This document shows positions 15,225 to 22,983 of a stretch of 41,102 bases of DNA, piece after piece. Source of the DNA: Nocardia salmonicida NBRC 13393 (lineage in GTDB: Bacteria; Actinomycetota; Actinomycetes; Mycobacteriales; Mycobacteriaceae). The translations under genes and the position numbers were made by a program. The first letter of the stretch is position 1; each line of letters begins with the position of its first letter. Below the pieces are notes generated by a model that did no database searches, was not told the origin of the DNA, and was given only the letters and a program-made list of their open reading frames with translations. The stretch spans positions 1 through 41,102 of the forward strand of contig NZ_BDBR01000014.1 in the NCBI RefSeq assembly GCF_001613085.1, given 5' to 3'.

Positions 15225-15580
15225 CACGCGCTAATCCCGCCCATCACGCTGACACCTGCCAGCTCCGTCCCCATCTCCCGCGCGATGTCCTCGGCATCAG
15301 TCAGCCGGGAGAGTGCCTCGTCGCGAATCTGTCCATCGGGCAGCACCTTCTCGATGAGGTCGCGATGCGTCGCGATTGCTTGCTGGATCTGCTCGAGCCG
15401 CGGTGCGGTGAGCTCCTGAGTCTCGTTGAGCTTGTGCAGCCAGTCCGGGACGGCGTCCTTGAGCAGGTTGCGGAACGCCGCGACGACGGGATCGTTGGCG
15501 CCCCGGTTGGTGAATGGCTCACGCAGCGCGGCGACATCTTCCGCGGTCGGGGTGATGGACTGGGAGATTCGGCGACTCAT
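15224..15580 (-). CDS. Small helical protein of the conjugation operon
   Basis: This is 118 residues from ATG 15580, with AAGGA upstream. It is helical throughout, with a central amphipathic stretch (PRLEQIQQAIATHRDLIEKVL). No family was recognised. It is coupled to the MinD-like gene by a TGATG overlap, so the two products may form a complex. It follows the truncated FtsK-like gene by 90 bp. Confidence 0.6.
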   Translation of the reverse strand: MSRRISQSITPTAEDVAALREPFTNRGANDPVVAAFRNLLKDAVPDWLHKLNETQELTAPRLEQIQQAIATHRDLIEKVLPDGQIRDEALSRLTDAEDIAREMGTELAGVSVMGGISA

Positions 15581-15670
15581 GATGATCGGGTCCTTCCGGA
15601 GAGGTGTGGTTCTAGGGGTGGCCGTGAAAGTCGGTTTGGCGGCGGGCCGCGAGGTGGTGCTGCCTGGTCT

Positions 15671-16288
15671 TCACGCGGATCCACAGCAGCGCCCTTCGTA
15701 GTCGTCGATTCGCAGTCCGATGTCGGCTTGCACGAGCGCGAAGGTGCGCATCGTCCGGCTGAGCAGAATGGGCATCGTGGCGGTGCGGCGGGCGCGCTGG
15801 TTCGTTATCGCAGGAGCGCCCTCGACCGACGCTTCCTCCTGCTGCTCGCCAGACGAGCGCGAAGCGGGTGCGGGACCGCTGGGGCGCATACTCAGGAGCC
15901 GACGAACCGACGCGCTCAGTCTGGGCACTGCGCGCTGCTCAGCGGCGACGTGGATCGAGATCCGAACGGTGGTTCCGGCGGCCGACACGTCAGCGAGTGC
16001 GCCGAGTGGGTCAAGCTCTCGGATACGTGCGGCGATCGCGGGTTCCTCGTGTGCAGCGAGCTGCCGCCAAGTGGCGAACAAGGACGCGTCGACGAACTCA
16101 GCAGCCAGCGGTGTCAGGGCCTCCTGCTCACCGAAGGCGAGGTACTCCTCGCGCGCCTTCACTTCGGCGTAGAGCGCTCGCATCATCATCGCGGATCTGA
16201 TCGGTTCGTACGGCCGCGAACCGAACCCTGGCAGTCGACCGATTGAGCAGGAGAGCGCGGGCACTCCGAGAGTGCCGGAGGCGGTCAT
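15671..16288 (-). CDS. Truncated FtsK-like paralogue without Walker A
   Basis: The product aligns with the second half of the motor domain of the FtsK-like protein upstream: PYEPIRSAMMMRALYAEV corresponds to VYDPIRSAMLVRALHCEM, and ELDPLGALADVSA to ELDPLGAWADLAV. The Walker A loop is absent and the Walker B DE is not conserved. I chose ATG 16288 (205 residues) because it overlaps the stop of the small gene at 16285-16443 by ATGA. The longer frame from 16471 has poor codon use where the small gene runs. It is either a decaying duplication or a non-catalytic partner subunit of the motor. Confidence 0.6.
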   Translation of the reverse strand: MTASGTLGVPALSCSIGRLPGFGSRPYEPIRSAMMMRALYAEVKAREEYLAFGEQEALTPLAAEFVDASLFATWRQLAAHEEPAIAARIRELDPLGALADVSAAGTTVRISIHVAAEQRAVPRLSASVRRLLSMRPSGPAPASRSSGEQQEEASVEGAPAITNQRARRTATMPILLSRTMRTFALVQADIGLRIDDYEGRCCGSA

Positions 16289-16443
16289 TGCTCGTCCCGC
16301 TTCGGGGAGCGTGCCGTGATCGTCCAGAACAGGGTGAGCGCCGGGCCAGCCGGGGCGTAGGCGCAGTAGAGAAGACTGGCGCCCTGCAAGGGGTCGCTCG
16401 AGCTGCCGACGGATGTGTTCGCGGTAACGCACGTATTGAACAT
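16285..16443 (-). CDS. Short membrane-associated protein in another frame
   Basis: This encodes 52 residues from ATG 16443, with AAAGGA nine bases upstream, 24 bp after the FtsK-like stop. The middle (ASLLYCAYAPAGPALTLFW) is hydrophobic enough for one membrane pass, and the end is basic. Third codon positions are strongly GC, unlike the overlapping frame. The stop overlaps the next gene's ATG by four bases (ATGA). Together these indicate a real gene in the conjugation operon; the function is unknown. Confidence 0.55.
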   Translation of the reverse strand: MFNTCVTANTSVGSSSDPLQGASLLYCAYAPAGPALTLFWTITARSPKRDEQ

Positions 16444-16467
16444 GGGTTTGGTCCTTTCGCTGGTTGG

Positions 16468-18612
16468 TCATGCTGCGTCGGGAAGCTCGTCTGCTTCGGG
16501 CAGGAAGACCACTTCGTGCGGCGCGAAGGTGGCGGTCAATTTGGCGCGGCCGTTGGTGGCGATGATGAGGCGGGTCTGCACCACGTCACCGGCGCTATCG
16601 CGAACGACGTCGACGGCCTCGACGGTGACCGGGATCAGGCCGCGGTCATCGTCGTCGATCAGCACGGTCATGCCGGCGGTGACGGCCGAGGCCGGGATCG
16701 CGTCGGCGAGGTCGTCGTCGCCACCGAGGATGAACGGTTCCGGTGCGTCTTCGTTCTCGCGGGCGCGCTTGGCCAGCGCACGCTCGGATTCGAGGAACTC
16801 GCGCAGTTCACGGCTGTAGCAGACGAACTGCGGCGCCTCGGTCGGCATGAGACCTTCGATGAGCGCCTGTTCCTCGGCGGAGAGCTGGTCCCATTTGTTG
16901 GGGTGCCGGTCGACGTTCGGGGTCCACCACATCTGCGCGGGGACCGGTGATCCGTCGGGTGCTGTGACCATGCCGCGGCCGGGGATCGAGGTGTCGACGT
17001 CGCGGCCGACGTGAGCGTCACCCCACATCATCAAGGCACCGTCCTGGGACAGGTTGCCCAAGCTCATTCGGGTTCCGAAGTTGTCGCGGGCGTTGCCGGA
17101 GCTGTTGCCGAACAGCGAGGCGTCGGGCCGCTGCACGCCGAGCAGAAGGCGGATACCGGCCGAACGAGCGAGAACGGCGAGGTCGGCCCACGCGCCCAGT
17201 GGGTCGAGTTCGGCGAGGATCTTCCGGGTTGCCTCGTCGCCGGTCTTCATCAAGCGCTGCCACTTGCCGGACAGGATGAAGAACTCGTCGAGGACCGCGA
17301 GCAGCAGCGGCAGGTCCGACGGCTCGATCTTGTGGACGTGCACGTAGTGGTTGCGCGCCATCATCTCGCAGTGCAGGGCACGCACGAGCATGGCCGAACG
17401 GATCGGGTCGTAGACGATCGCACCGCAGCCCGGGTAGCCCTCCAAACCGTCGAGTTCGATCATCTTCGGATCGACACCGACGAACGGTATTCCGCGGCGT
17501 GAGGCCTCGGTCAGAATCGTTCGAATCACCGAGGTCTTGCCGCCGCCGGTGGGGCCGACGATGAGGCAGTGCGGTTTGTTCGACTTCGTCGACACATCCC
17601 AGAACAGCGTGAGGTCGGCGGCACCGGTTGCGTAGGGCAGGTGCCTCAGGTCCTCGTCGACCAGCTCGAGCGGGTGGTTCTTGCGGTTGGGCAAGGGCGC
17701 CTGGAGTCGCATCAGGAGATAGCCCTCGTTGGCGTGCCATTCGGTTACCCAGTGGCGGCCTGAGTCGTGCTTGCCTGCGAGGTTGGCCAGAGCCTCTTCG
17801 ACCCGGCTTTGGAACGCGGCCGCGCCGGTGTTGAGGGTGGGTTCGAAGTCGATGCGGTAGGCAGCTTCCGCCCCATCTTCATCGTGGTCTACAACGCTGA
17901 CCTTGGGGTCCTTCAACGGGCTGTCTCGCACGACCTTTTCCAGGGTGCTCAGCGGTGAGCGCTTTCCGGTTTCGATCAGCTTGCGCGACACGATCAGCTG
18001 GTCACGGTGGACCTCGTGATGCACCGTCATGGCCCAGCCCTGTGAACGCCCCGACATACCGATGAAGTGGCGTGCGAGCAGCGCCAGGACAGCGGCGCGC
18101 AAGGCCAGCAGAGGCCCGCGGTACATGAGCCCGGACTTCTTCACTGCAGAGGCGAGGTCGTCGAACTCCTTGGGGCGGATGATCGTCGCGGTCGGCAGCT
18201 TTACCCGCGCGGTCCGCAATGCCCAGAAACCTGGCCAAAGTGCCACCCGCACCCGGACGGGCTCGTGGCGAGTGGTCTGACGCACCAGCGCTTCCACGAT
18301 CGTCTGGTATCGGTGCCGCCGAAACCGGATGGTGTCCAGCGTGATCGCGGCGCCCGCGATGAGCGCAGCCTCGAACCGGTGCTGATGAGCTACAGCAGCC
18401 ACCTCAAGCAGCTTCGGGTTGCCGCCGAGGAGCACCGCGATCTGCGGTGCAACAGCTGCGAGAATCGCGACAAGGGCGACCAGGTGCGAGAACGGCTTGA
18501 ACTTGCCTGCGCCGGACGCCCCGTCAGCACGCTCCGGCGACCGCTCACCAACCAGATCACGCCAGGTGGCGACCAGCCAGTCCTTGACCGGGTCCGGCTC
18601 CCCTGCGCTCAT
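16468..18612 (-). CDS. FtsK/TcpA-type coupling ATPase
   Basis: This is 714 residues from ATG 18612, with GGGGAGG upstream; a frame beginning at 18681 lacks such a site. Membrane helices lie around residues 45-90. The motor domain carries Walker A GPTGGGKT (residues 353-360) and Walker B VLDEFF (D442, E443), followed by FtsK-family features such as RLLLGVQRPDASLFG. The C-terminal 150 residues form a charged beta-rich tail. Proteins like this (TcpA, TraB, TraD-type) pump DNA into the mating channel using ATP. It heads the minus-strand operon and is divergent from the channel genes, with the GACCGCT heptamer array in between. Confidence 0.85.
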   Translation of the reverse strand: MSAGEPDPVKDWLVATWRDLVGERSPERADGASGAGKFKPFSHLVALVAILAAVAPQIAVLLGGNPKLLEVAAVAHQHRFEAALIAGAAITLDTIRFRRHRYQTIVEALVRQTTRHEPVRVRVALWPGFWALRTARVKLPTATIIRPKEFDDLASAVKKSGLMYRGPLLALRAAVLALLARHFIGMSGRSQGWAMTVHHEVHRDQLIVSRKLIETGKRSPLSTLEKVVRDSPLKDPKVSVVDHDEDGAEAAYRIDFEPTLNTGAAAFQSRVEEALANLAGKHDSGRHWVTEWHANEGYLLMRLQAPLPNRKNHPLELVDEDLRHLPYATGAADLTLFWDVSTKSNKPHCLIVGPTGGGKTSVIRTILTEASRRGIPFVGVDPKMIELDGLEGYPGCGAIVYDPIRSAMLVRALHCEMMARNHYVHVHKIEPSDLPLLLAVLDEFFILSGKWQRLMKTGDEATRKILAELDPLGAWADLAVLARSAGIRLLLGVQRPDASLFGNSSGNARDNFGTRMSLGNLSQDGALMMWGDAHVGRDVDTSIPGRGMVTAPDGSPVPAQMWWTPNVDRHPNKWDQLSAEEQALIEGLMPTEAPQFVCYSRELREFLESERALAKRARENEDAPEPFILGGDDDLADAIPASAVTAGMTVLIDDDDRGLIPVTVEAVDVVRDSAGDVVQTRLIIATNGRAKLTATFAPHEVVFLPEADELPDAA

Positions 18613-18697
18613 CGCACCTCCCCTCAACGTGTTGACGTGGACAGACGGGTCGATCCCGCCGCGTTGAGTGCACTGTGACAACTTTTGCTAAGCGAGT

Positions 18698-18712
18698 TCA
18701 AACATCTATCTC
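18698..18712 (-). promoter_or_regulatory. Mirrored promoter/operator element, FtsK side
   Basis: GAGATAGATGTTTGA on the minus strand, 86 bp before the FtsK-like start codon, is identical to the plus-strand element at 19169-19183; flanks also match (18 of 21 positions overall). It probably drives or controls the minus-strand conjugation operon. Confidence 0.5.
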
Positions 18713-18749
18713 CGCAGCGGTTCGACCGCGCTGTTCAGAGCGCTATTTC

Positions 18750-19109
18750 GACCGCTCTCCGCCTCACTCGACGACCGCTGAATGGGGCGGTCGAGCAATG
18801 ATCGACGCAGCGGTAGGAACGCACGGACTGGCCAGTCATGAATGCGCTTGACCATCCGGTGGTGCGACCGCTGGAAATACCGATCGATCAGGGCGTGCTG
18901 AATGATGTTGGCGCGAGCGGAATTCCAGTAGTACACTCCCCCCGTAAGGGGGGAGTGACCCCAATGGGGCGCGGATTTTCACCGGTTTTCGGACCGCTCA
19001 ATTTCTGCGGATTGCACCCCCGGTGCCATGTCCGCTCGCCGCGCACGGTCCCATCGAGCGCTCATCAGACCGCTGGAGCGGCGGTGCGCGGACCGCTAGA
19101 GCGACCGCT
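18750..19109 (+). repeat. Polar array of seven GACCGCT heptamers
   Basis: Exact GACCGCT occurs at 18750, 18773, 18866, 18992, 19068, 19091 and 19103, all on the plus strand, with no exact copy on the other strand in this region. Near matches (GACCGCG at 18724, AGCGGTT at 18716) add to the bias. FtsK-like translocases of Streptomyces plasmids (TraB) recognise short repeated octamers (TRS) at the clt locus, and chromosomal FtsK uses polar octamers (KOPS). I infer that this array is a loading or orienting site for the adjacent FtsK-like protein. Confidence 0.5.
18934..18957. terminator. 10-bp perfect hairpin in the intergenic region
   Basis: CACTCCCCCC at 18934-18943 pairs with GGGGGGAGTG at 18948-18957 around GTAA. 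No T-run follows. It could be a terminator separating the divergent promoters or a structural part of a transfer origin. Confidence 0.4.
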
Positions 19110-19168
19110 TCCCCACAGCGATTTCACCAGGGCTTCCCTGCGCTCACCTCGGCCGTTGATGCGGTCGC

Positions 19169-19183
19169 GAGATAGATGTTTGA
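19169..19183 (+). promoter_or_regulatory. Mirrored promoter/operator element, channel-gene side
   Basis: GAGATAGATGTTTGA lies 70 bp before the start of the pilin-like gene. It is the inverted partner of the element at 18698-18712. Between it and the gene, ACGGTTCG (19205-19212) and CGAACCGT (19236-19243) form a leader hairpin just before the ribosome-binding site, which could modulate translation. Confidence 0.5.
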
Positions 19184-19253
19184 GTTCGTCCCCTCGTTTT
19201 TCCTACGGTTCGCGATGACCCCCCTTTGAGCACACCGAACCGTTGGAGAAGTC

Positions 19254-19577
19254 ATGTCCGTGGTCGCAGCCGCACTCGAATTCCACTCCGCCATCCCGAA
19301 TCCACCGCCTGTCAGTCACGGTGCTGCCCTCGCGCAGCAGACCGAGGTTTCGACCACCGGACTTCGGCAGTGGATCAACGACAACGCCTTCGTTCTCATC
19401 ATTCTGCTTATCGCCTGCGCGATCGGTCTCGCAGCCAATAAAGGCAATGTCTCCGCTGTCGTCACAAAGGGCGGGTTGTCGTTGGTCGCAATTCTGTTCT
19501 TCGCGCTCGCTGGTAGCACCGGCGCGCTCAGCGGCCTCGGTGCGTTCCTTCTCAGCCTGATCGGCATCCAGGTCTGA
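19254..19577 (+). CDS. Candidate VirB2/pilin-like membrane protein
   Basis: This is 107 residues from ATG 19254 (GGAGAA upstream). Residues about 1-43 are a polar leader, followed by two hydrophobic helices (about 44-61 and 75-104) separated by a short charged loop, NKGNVSAVVTKGG. Two closely spaced helices with a small basic loop is the layout of VirB2/TrbC-type pilins. No sequence motif confirms it. As the first gene of the plus-strand operon, before VirB3- and VirB4-like genes, it occupies the expected VirB2 position. Confidence 0.5.
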   Translation: MSVVAAALEFHSAIPNPPPVSHGAALAQQTEVSTTGLRQWINDNAFVLIILLIACAIGLAANKGNVSAVVTKGGLSLVAILFFALAGSTGALSGLGAFLLSLIGIQV

Positions 19578-19606
19578 CGACCGATCGAAGCGACTAGGAG
19601 CACTCC

Positions 19607-19993
19607 GTGATCGAGAACGACGACCTGCTCTATCGGGTCGACCGGAACTGGCTGGGGCCAACCGGCCATGCGCTGCCCTTCCGGATCCGCTACACCGCGA
19701 TCGGGGTCGGGCTATCAGTGTTCGTGACGACCCTGTTCATCGAGATGTCGGTGCTGCACCTCACCTTCGGGTTCCAACCGGTGGCAATTGCGATGGCGGT
19801 GACGGTGCTCGTCACCAGCCGAGCCACCAAGTACGTCAACGCCGATCGGCCGCTGCGCTCGATCATCCGCGCGGCCTGGAACGACTTGACCGCACCACGG
19901 CCGCCCAAGCAGAGCCAGACCGTCTCCGTTTCCCTCCCCTCGCCCGCCCAGCAGCCACGCCGATCGCGCCGCACCGAAAGGGCCAGCCGATGA
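19607..19993 (+). CDS. VirB3/TcpE-like membrane protein
   Basis: This is 128 residues from GTG 19607 with AGGAG upstream. Two membrane helices (residues about 30-46 and 54-71) are followed by an arginine- and proline-rich cytoplasmic tail. Small two-helix proteins immediately upstream of the VirB4 ATPase are typically VirB3 or TcpE. The stop overlaps the VirB4-like start (ATGA), consistent with tight coupling of the pair. Confidence 0.6.
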   Translation: MIENDDLLYRVDRNWLGPTGHALPFRIRYTAIGVGLSVFVTTLFIEMSVLHLTFGFQPVAIAMAVTVLVTSRATKYVNADRPLRSIIRAAWNDLTAPRPPKQSQTVSVSLPSPAQQPRRSRRTERASR

Positions 19994-22983
19994 GCCTGCA
20001 CGACAACGACATCGCCGCGCTGTTCGATCCCAATGTCGACGAACCACTGCCGGTGGTGCCGCCGGGTGCGCTGCCGCCTTCGTGGACCGCACTGTCGAAG
20101 GCCCCTGAGCCCAAGCAACAGCTGGCGTGGTCCTTGGTTCCTGAGGCCCGCCCCGCCGATCGCCCCGAAGTGGATCCGCATCCCCGCGAGGCCGAACAGC
20201 CCACTCGCGCAAAGCGCAAGCGCGGGAAGAAGCGCGTCGCCTCCGATTTGGACCGCCAACGCATCGCGGCGCAGAAGCGCGCCGCGCGGGAGCGCAAGAC
20301 CGTGCGGTTGCAACTGGTGGGGACGACCGGAAACATCACCCGAACCCGGCGCACGTCCACCGCCTGGTTCGTCCAGCCTCCCGGGCCGTGGAACATGCGC
20401 CCGACCCGACGGCAGCGGCGCTACATCCGAGATGAAGCACTGGTGCTGGCGAACCTTGCCGACGCGGGCGCGACTTCGCTGCATCGGCGGCTGGTCCGCA
20501 CGCCGTGGCCGGTGCGGCAGTGGGCGCAGGCGCACGACCAGTGGGCCGACCCGATTCCCGACGTGCCAGGTGCGCTGTCGTGGGCGGACTATCTGCGCGG
20601 CCAACAGCACGCGATGCTCTGGGGCAACCCGACACTCAAAGGCCGCTACTGGGGAATCGAACTGCCCGCACGGTCTGCCTCAGGGCAGGCGCTCGACGCA
20701 GTCGCTCGGATGCTGGCTGTCGCCATCAACTGGCCGGTGCTCGGTCGCGTCGCGAAAGTCGTGCACCAATGGGCGGAAGATGCCTTCGCGCGTGAGCAGG
20801 AAGCGCTCCGTGAACACATGACGGCGTTGGAACGCATCATGGCGGGTCAAGGCGCGCGTGCGCTGCCGGCCACCGAAGCGCAGATGGACTACCTCCTCCG
20901 GCGCAGTTCGACGATCGGTCTGCCGCTCGATGTCGACGGTGTGATCGCTGGCGGAGGCGACTGGGACGAACCGGATGTCGCTGCGCTCGAGGACCTCACC
21001 GACGTGACCATCACACCCGGCGACGGCTACACGACAGTGAGCGGCCTGGTAGACGGTCAGCGATTCACCGGCGCGGTGATCGTTCTGACCGTCGGCCGAA
21101 TGGCCGCACTGCCGATCCCCGAGCAGATGCTGCCGTGGCAGGTCATCGGCGACCCGTCCGGGGAGCCGTTGGAGTGGAGTGAACGCATCACGCTGGTCCC
21201 GAAAGGTCAGACGATCGCGCGCATGCGGCGACAGGCCAACAAGATCAAGTCCCAGTGGGAGCACTACACCATCGAGCACGATGAGGATCCCCCGCAGGAA
21301 CTCACCGATCAGTACGCGATGTCACAGCAGGTGATTTCCGACGTCGAAGAGGACCATTCGGGTCTGTCTGCCCGTACCGAGGGCTGGTACCGGGTCGCCG
21401 TGGTCGGCGCGACGCCCGACGACGCGCGCCGCAAGGCGTCGATGCTGAAGGAGATGTACTCGCCTCACATCTCGCTCGAACTCGAGCACGGCCAGTACCA
21501 ACTGCTGCGTGAGTTCATCCCCGGCGAGCCGCTCGCCAACGTCGCCCACTTGCGCCACATGAGCGTCGGATCCCTCTCGGCAGGCATGGCCGCGGTCGGC
21601 GACCGGATCGGCGACCGCACCGGCGTGGTCCTCGGGCAGACCGCATCCATCGCGCCCAGGCCAGCAGTGTGGGACCTCTTCGCCGCCCACGAACGCAAGC
21701 ACAAGAGCGGCCTGACCCCGATCGTGGCCGTCCCCGGATCGGGCAAGACCTTCCTCGCGGGGATGATCGTCTACCAAGCGGTGCGCGCCGGCGCCTACGG
21801 CGTCATCCTCGACCCCTCTGGTCCGCTGCGCGAACTCGCCAACCTTCCCGAGTTTCGGGACATCGCCGAAGTGCAGGCCCTCACCGGTCGGTCATCGCGG
21901 CCCGGATCGCTCAACCCCTACCGCGTGATTGTGGATCCGCGCCGCGATGATCCGGAGTACGCATCGACCCACCCCGACTTCCGCCGGGACTCCGATCCTG
22001 TGGCCGCGGCGACCGCCCAATACGAAGCCGACGTGCGTGCCGCGGCGGCCGAACGCATCTCGGTCGCCGTGTCGGTGCTGAAGATGATGCTGCCGCCCTC
22101 CCGACTCGACCTCGAGTGGACCGAAAGCGTTCTGCACACCGCGGCCAACGTCGTCGGCGGCGAGCGTCACCACAACCTGCGCGAAGTACTCAACGCCATC
22201 GCGCAGATCGCGGAGACCGACGAGGACGTCCAGATCCGCACCTGTGCACGCAGCATCCACCAGGACCTCAACGTCATGAGCCAGCTGGCCGAAGCACGGG
22301 TGCTCTTTCCCGATAGCGGCACCGGCGCAGAAGCCGACTTCGACAGCGACGTGCGCCTGACGATCCTGACCATGCCCGGTCTGCAGCTGCCCCCAGACGG
22401 CATCGACCCGTCCCAATGGACTCCACAGCAGCGGATGACCGGCCCGTTGATGCACATGGCGGCGTGGCTGGCCAACCGCCTGGTCTACGAAAAGCCTCGG
22501 CACGTGCGCAAGGTGCTGTTCCTCGACGAGAACAAATATCTCGAGAGCACCGGCGCCGGAAAGACCCTGAACCTGCGAATCTCTCGCGACTCGCGCAAGT
22601 ACAAGGTGCGCGCACTGGTCTGCTCACAGCTTCCCGATGACTACCTGGGTACCGACGGCACCGACGACAAGTCCGCCCTGGCATACGAGGTCATCGTCGG
22701 CGACCTCGGCGGCAACGAGCACGCGATCCAAGGGGCGCTGAAGCTACTCGGCCTGCCCACCGACCAAGGCTACGAAGCGATGCTCGCCGATCTGGGCGGC
22801 GGCGGCGAGGACACCCTCGACGAAGACACTGACACCAGCTGGCAGGACCAGGCCAGGCGGTTCGTGATGAAAATGGCCGACGATATCGAGCTCATCAGGT
22901 CGGACTGGACCCACTTCGTCCACCTCTCCCACGTCTTCGCCGCACTCAACAGCGCCGCGATCTCCGCGCCGGGTGCAGCATGA
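19990..22983 (+). CDS. VirB4/TcpF-type conjugation ATPase
   Basis: This is 997 residues from ATG 19990. Residues 1-180 are a basic, low-complexity N terminus. Residues 200-560 form the VirB4 N-terminal domain. The ATPase core has Walker A VPGSGKT (residues 581-587) in VAVPGSGKTFLAGMI, the ILDPSGPLREL strand and Walker B VLFLDENKY (D846, E847); the last region (STGAGKTLNLRISRDSRKY, then ALVCSQLP) is the usual arginine-finger/sensor stretch. VirB4 proteins energise assembly of the mating channel. It lacks obvious membrane helices. It overlaps both neighbours by ATGA, so it is co-translated with the VirB3-like and VirB6-like genes. Confidence 0.85.
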   Translation: MSLHDNDIAALFDPNVDEPLPVVPPGALPPSWTALSKAPEPKQQLAWSLVPEARPADRPEVDPHPREAEQPTRAKRKRGKKRVASDLDRQRIAAQKRAARERKTVRLQLVGTTGNITRTRRTSTAWFVQPPGPWNMRPTRRQRRYIRDEALVLANLADAGATSLHRRLVRTPWPVRQWAQAHDQWADPIPDVPGALSWADYLRGQQHAMLWGNPTLKGRYWGIELPARSASGQALDAVARMLAVAINWPVLGRVAKVVHQWAEDAFAREQEALREHMTALERIMAGQGARALPATEAQMDYLLRRSSTIGLPLDVDGVIAGGGDWDEPDVAALEDLTDVTITPGDGYTTVSGLVDGQRFTGAVIVLTVGRMAALPIPEQMLPWQVIGDPSGEPLEWSERITLVPKGQTIARMRRQANKIKSQWEHYTIEHDEDPPQELTDQYAMSQQVISDVEEDHSGLSARTEGWYRVAVVGATPDDARRKASMLKEMYSPHISLELEHGQYQLLREFIPGEPLANVAHLRHMSVGSLSAGMAAVGDRIGDRTGVVLGQTASIAPRPAVWDLFAAHERKHKSGLTPIVAVPGSGKTFLAGMIVYQAVRAGAYGVILDPSGPLRELANLPEFRDIAEVQALTGRSSRPGSLNPYRVIVDPRRDDPEYASTHPDFRRDSDPVAAATAQYEADVRAAAAERISVAVSVLKMMLPPSRLDLEWTESVLHTAANVVGGERHHNLREVLNAIAQIAETDEDVQIRTCARSIHQDLNVMSQLAEARVLFPDSGTGAEADFDSDVRLTILTMPGLQLPPDGIDPSQWTPQQRMTGPLMHMAAWLANRLVYEKPRHVRKVLFLDENKYLESTGAGKTLNLRISRDSRKYKVRALVCSQLPDDYLGTDGTDDKSALAYEVIVGDLGGNEHAIQGALKLLGLPTDQGYEAMLADLGGGGEDTLDEDTDTSWQDQARRFVMKMADDIELIRSDWTHFVHLSHVFAALNSAAISAPGAA

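Larger units (their letters stand above)
18613..19253. other. Divergent regulatory region, possible transfer locus
   Basis: About 640 bp separate the two conjugation operons. It holds a mirrored promoter element near each end, seven GACCGCT heptamers in one orientation, a strong hairpin at 18934-18957 and a 5' leader hairpin near 19205-19243. No convincing gene was seen; a 76-codon minus frame (18706-18936) lacks a spaced ribosome-binding site. The region is a candidate origin of transfer. Confidence 0.5.

Noticed and set aside
14037..15419. 460-codon plus-strand open frame
   Set aside because: It is antisense to the MinD-like ATPase, which has clear motifs and coupling.
18706..18936. 76-codon minus-strand gene in the divergent region
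   Set aside because: The GTG start has no properly spaced ribosome-binding site, and the frame crosses the GACCGCT array.
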